A DNA stretch of 64,000 nt. Source: Tubiluchus corallicola. Its lineage: Eukaryota > Priapulida > Priapulimorpha > Priapulimorphida > Tubiluchidae. A program made the translations under genes and the position numbers. The notes beneath the pieces were generated by a model. It was not told the DNA's origin. It did not search any database and worked only from the letters and a program-made list of their open reading frames with translations. Of this stretch, positions 63,067-64,000 are shown one piece after another; within the stretch, counting starts at the first letter, position 1, and every line of letters begins with the position of its first letter. Location of the stretch: assembly GCA_030141605.1 (NCBI GenBank), contig JAQGDQ010000031.1, positions 124,001 to 188,000 on the forward strand, read 5' to 3'.

Positions 63067-63232
63067 AGTGGGGTTTACGTAGCATTCGGAATGCGTAAGG
63101 GGGTGCGGAATAGATAAAATCGGTTTATATTGTTTTCAATGCACCTGCGTTATGCGTTATTTTTTATGCAGCTATTCCGCAGGTGGAAAACTCACAACGC
63201 ATACGCATTCCGACTACTAGGTAAACGCCACT
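63067..63232. mobile_element. Foldback MITE, 166 bp
   Basis: The left arm AGTGGGGTTTACGTAG, then TCGGAATGCGTA, is matched on the - strand from the right end by AGTGGCGTTTACCTAG, then TCGGAATGCGTA. TGCGGAATAG also pairs farther in, giving long imperfect inverted repeats. There is no coding room. No clear target duplication; superfamily undetermined. Confidence 0.75.
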
Positions 63233-64000
63233 TTAACCAACTGAAAATTCTTAAATTGAAATTTCAAAACTTTCCAGTAGTCCAAATCTCATCATCAACT
63301 TAAAGAGTGGTCAGGTTTTGTAACAACAGCCATCATATTCTTTTGGCTCATTGCTTCTTGTAGTAAAATATAATTAATAACGCCAGAAGGGCAACACGGA
63401 CTGTAAAGAACTAATACTCGTAAGTATTGTTAAGAAATATAATTCTGGTCTTTAAAATTGGCAAAACCCAAATAAAAAAGAACACACGATCCATAAGATC
63501 TGAAACAATATTCTTACACATACAGGGAGTATCATATACAGAAATGATCTTTAGTAATATAGCACTTATTATACGCTTACTAAGGCCTACGGAAGATTTT
63601 GTCTCATTCCATTTTCAGTTTCCTGGATCTGAATTTCTATTTTCACTTTTTAATTCCATTCTTAATTGCTACTGGCATAGTTCAGGGCGCTTTACATAAA
63701 ATCACTTCAGTCACTTCTTGCGAAGATTGCTTTGTCAGAGTTTTGTGCCCTTTTTCAATAACAGTGTGTTGCATTTCCCAGTTTACTGTGAAAGAGTCTT
63801 TATAAATCCAGAATCTAAATATTAATCTTACAGGCTACTAAACGTTTCGCATGCCTCATTTCGACTGCGCAAAATTTACACATATTCAACTTCATAAACA
63901 TTTAACGAAATTTAACGAAACTGACTGGTCTCCATTTCTTTTTTTTACAAAAACCTTTTTTGTGGCGCATCATTTATTCACAATTACCTAACATCATTGA
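63233..64000. other. Right edge, no confirmed gene
   Basis: AT-rich. Several acceptor-like sites (for example before 63521 and 63620) are followed by short open stretches, but none can be tied to a known family or to the candidate signal-peptide exons. Confidence 0.4.

Overview
The window is animal nuclear DNA, AT-rich, with genes split into short exons by introns bounded by ordinary GT/AG sites. Two protein genes are clear, both on the + strand. The left one (889-14620) is the 3' part of the RNA cytidine acetyltransferase gene NAT10 (yeast Kre33). The middle one (15695-56783) is a complete tetraspanin of the CD9/TSPAN2/TSPAN4/TSPAN9 type. Intron sizes, TTAGGG-type interstitial telomere repeats and long CT/GA and GT/AC microsatellites suggest a non-arthropod, non-nematode invertebrate metazoan. 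I cannot name the species or phylum.

Layout: 1-888 is NAT10 intron. 889-14620 holds 13 NAT10 exons, which join in frame to about 614 residues covering the acetyltransferase domain, the tRNA-binding part and the Lys-rich tail. A poly(A) signal lies at 14693. Less than 1 kb separates this from the tetraspanin start codon at 15695. Tetraspanin exon 1 encodes only 22 residues and is followed by a 35-kb intron (15761-50837) full of dispersed repeats, tandem arrays and microsatellites, with no recognisable nested gene. Exons 2-7 (50838-55707) encode TM1 to the start of TM4. Two alternative last exons follow (55945-56016 and 56700-56783), each completing TM4 with a different cytoplasmic tail. From 56784 to about 60720 is AT-rich DNA with several poly(A) signals, probably 3' UTR and flank. 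From 61.2 kb on there is a CAG/CCAG-rich stretch, then a tentative 5' end of a secreted-protein gene (62095 to the right edge) with two candidate 20-nt signal-peptide mini-exons, then a small foldback transposon.

The repeats are informative. At least five dispersed families occur two or more times in the window, including hAT-like elements with CAGGG...GGATTA ends. A LINE 3' relic sits in a NAT10 intron. Three tandem arrays (54, 52/62 and 38 bp) lie inside introns. The 52-bp array has no stop in any forward frame and therefore mimics a repeat protein. Two copies of a roughly 210-bp repeat each follow CCCTAA-like telomeric sequence.

NAT10 and the tetraspanin are unrelated in function (nucleolar RNA acetylation; membrane microdomain organisation). 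Their proximity looks like ordinary tail-to-head packing.
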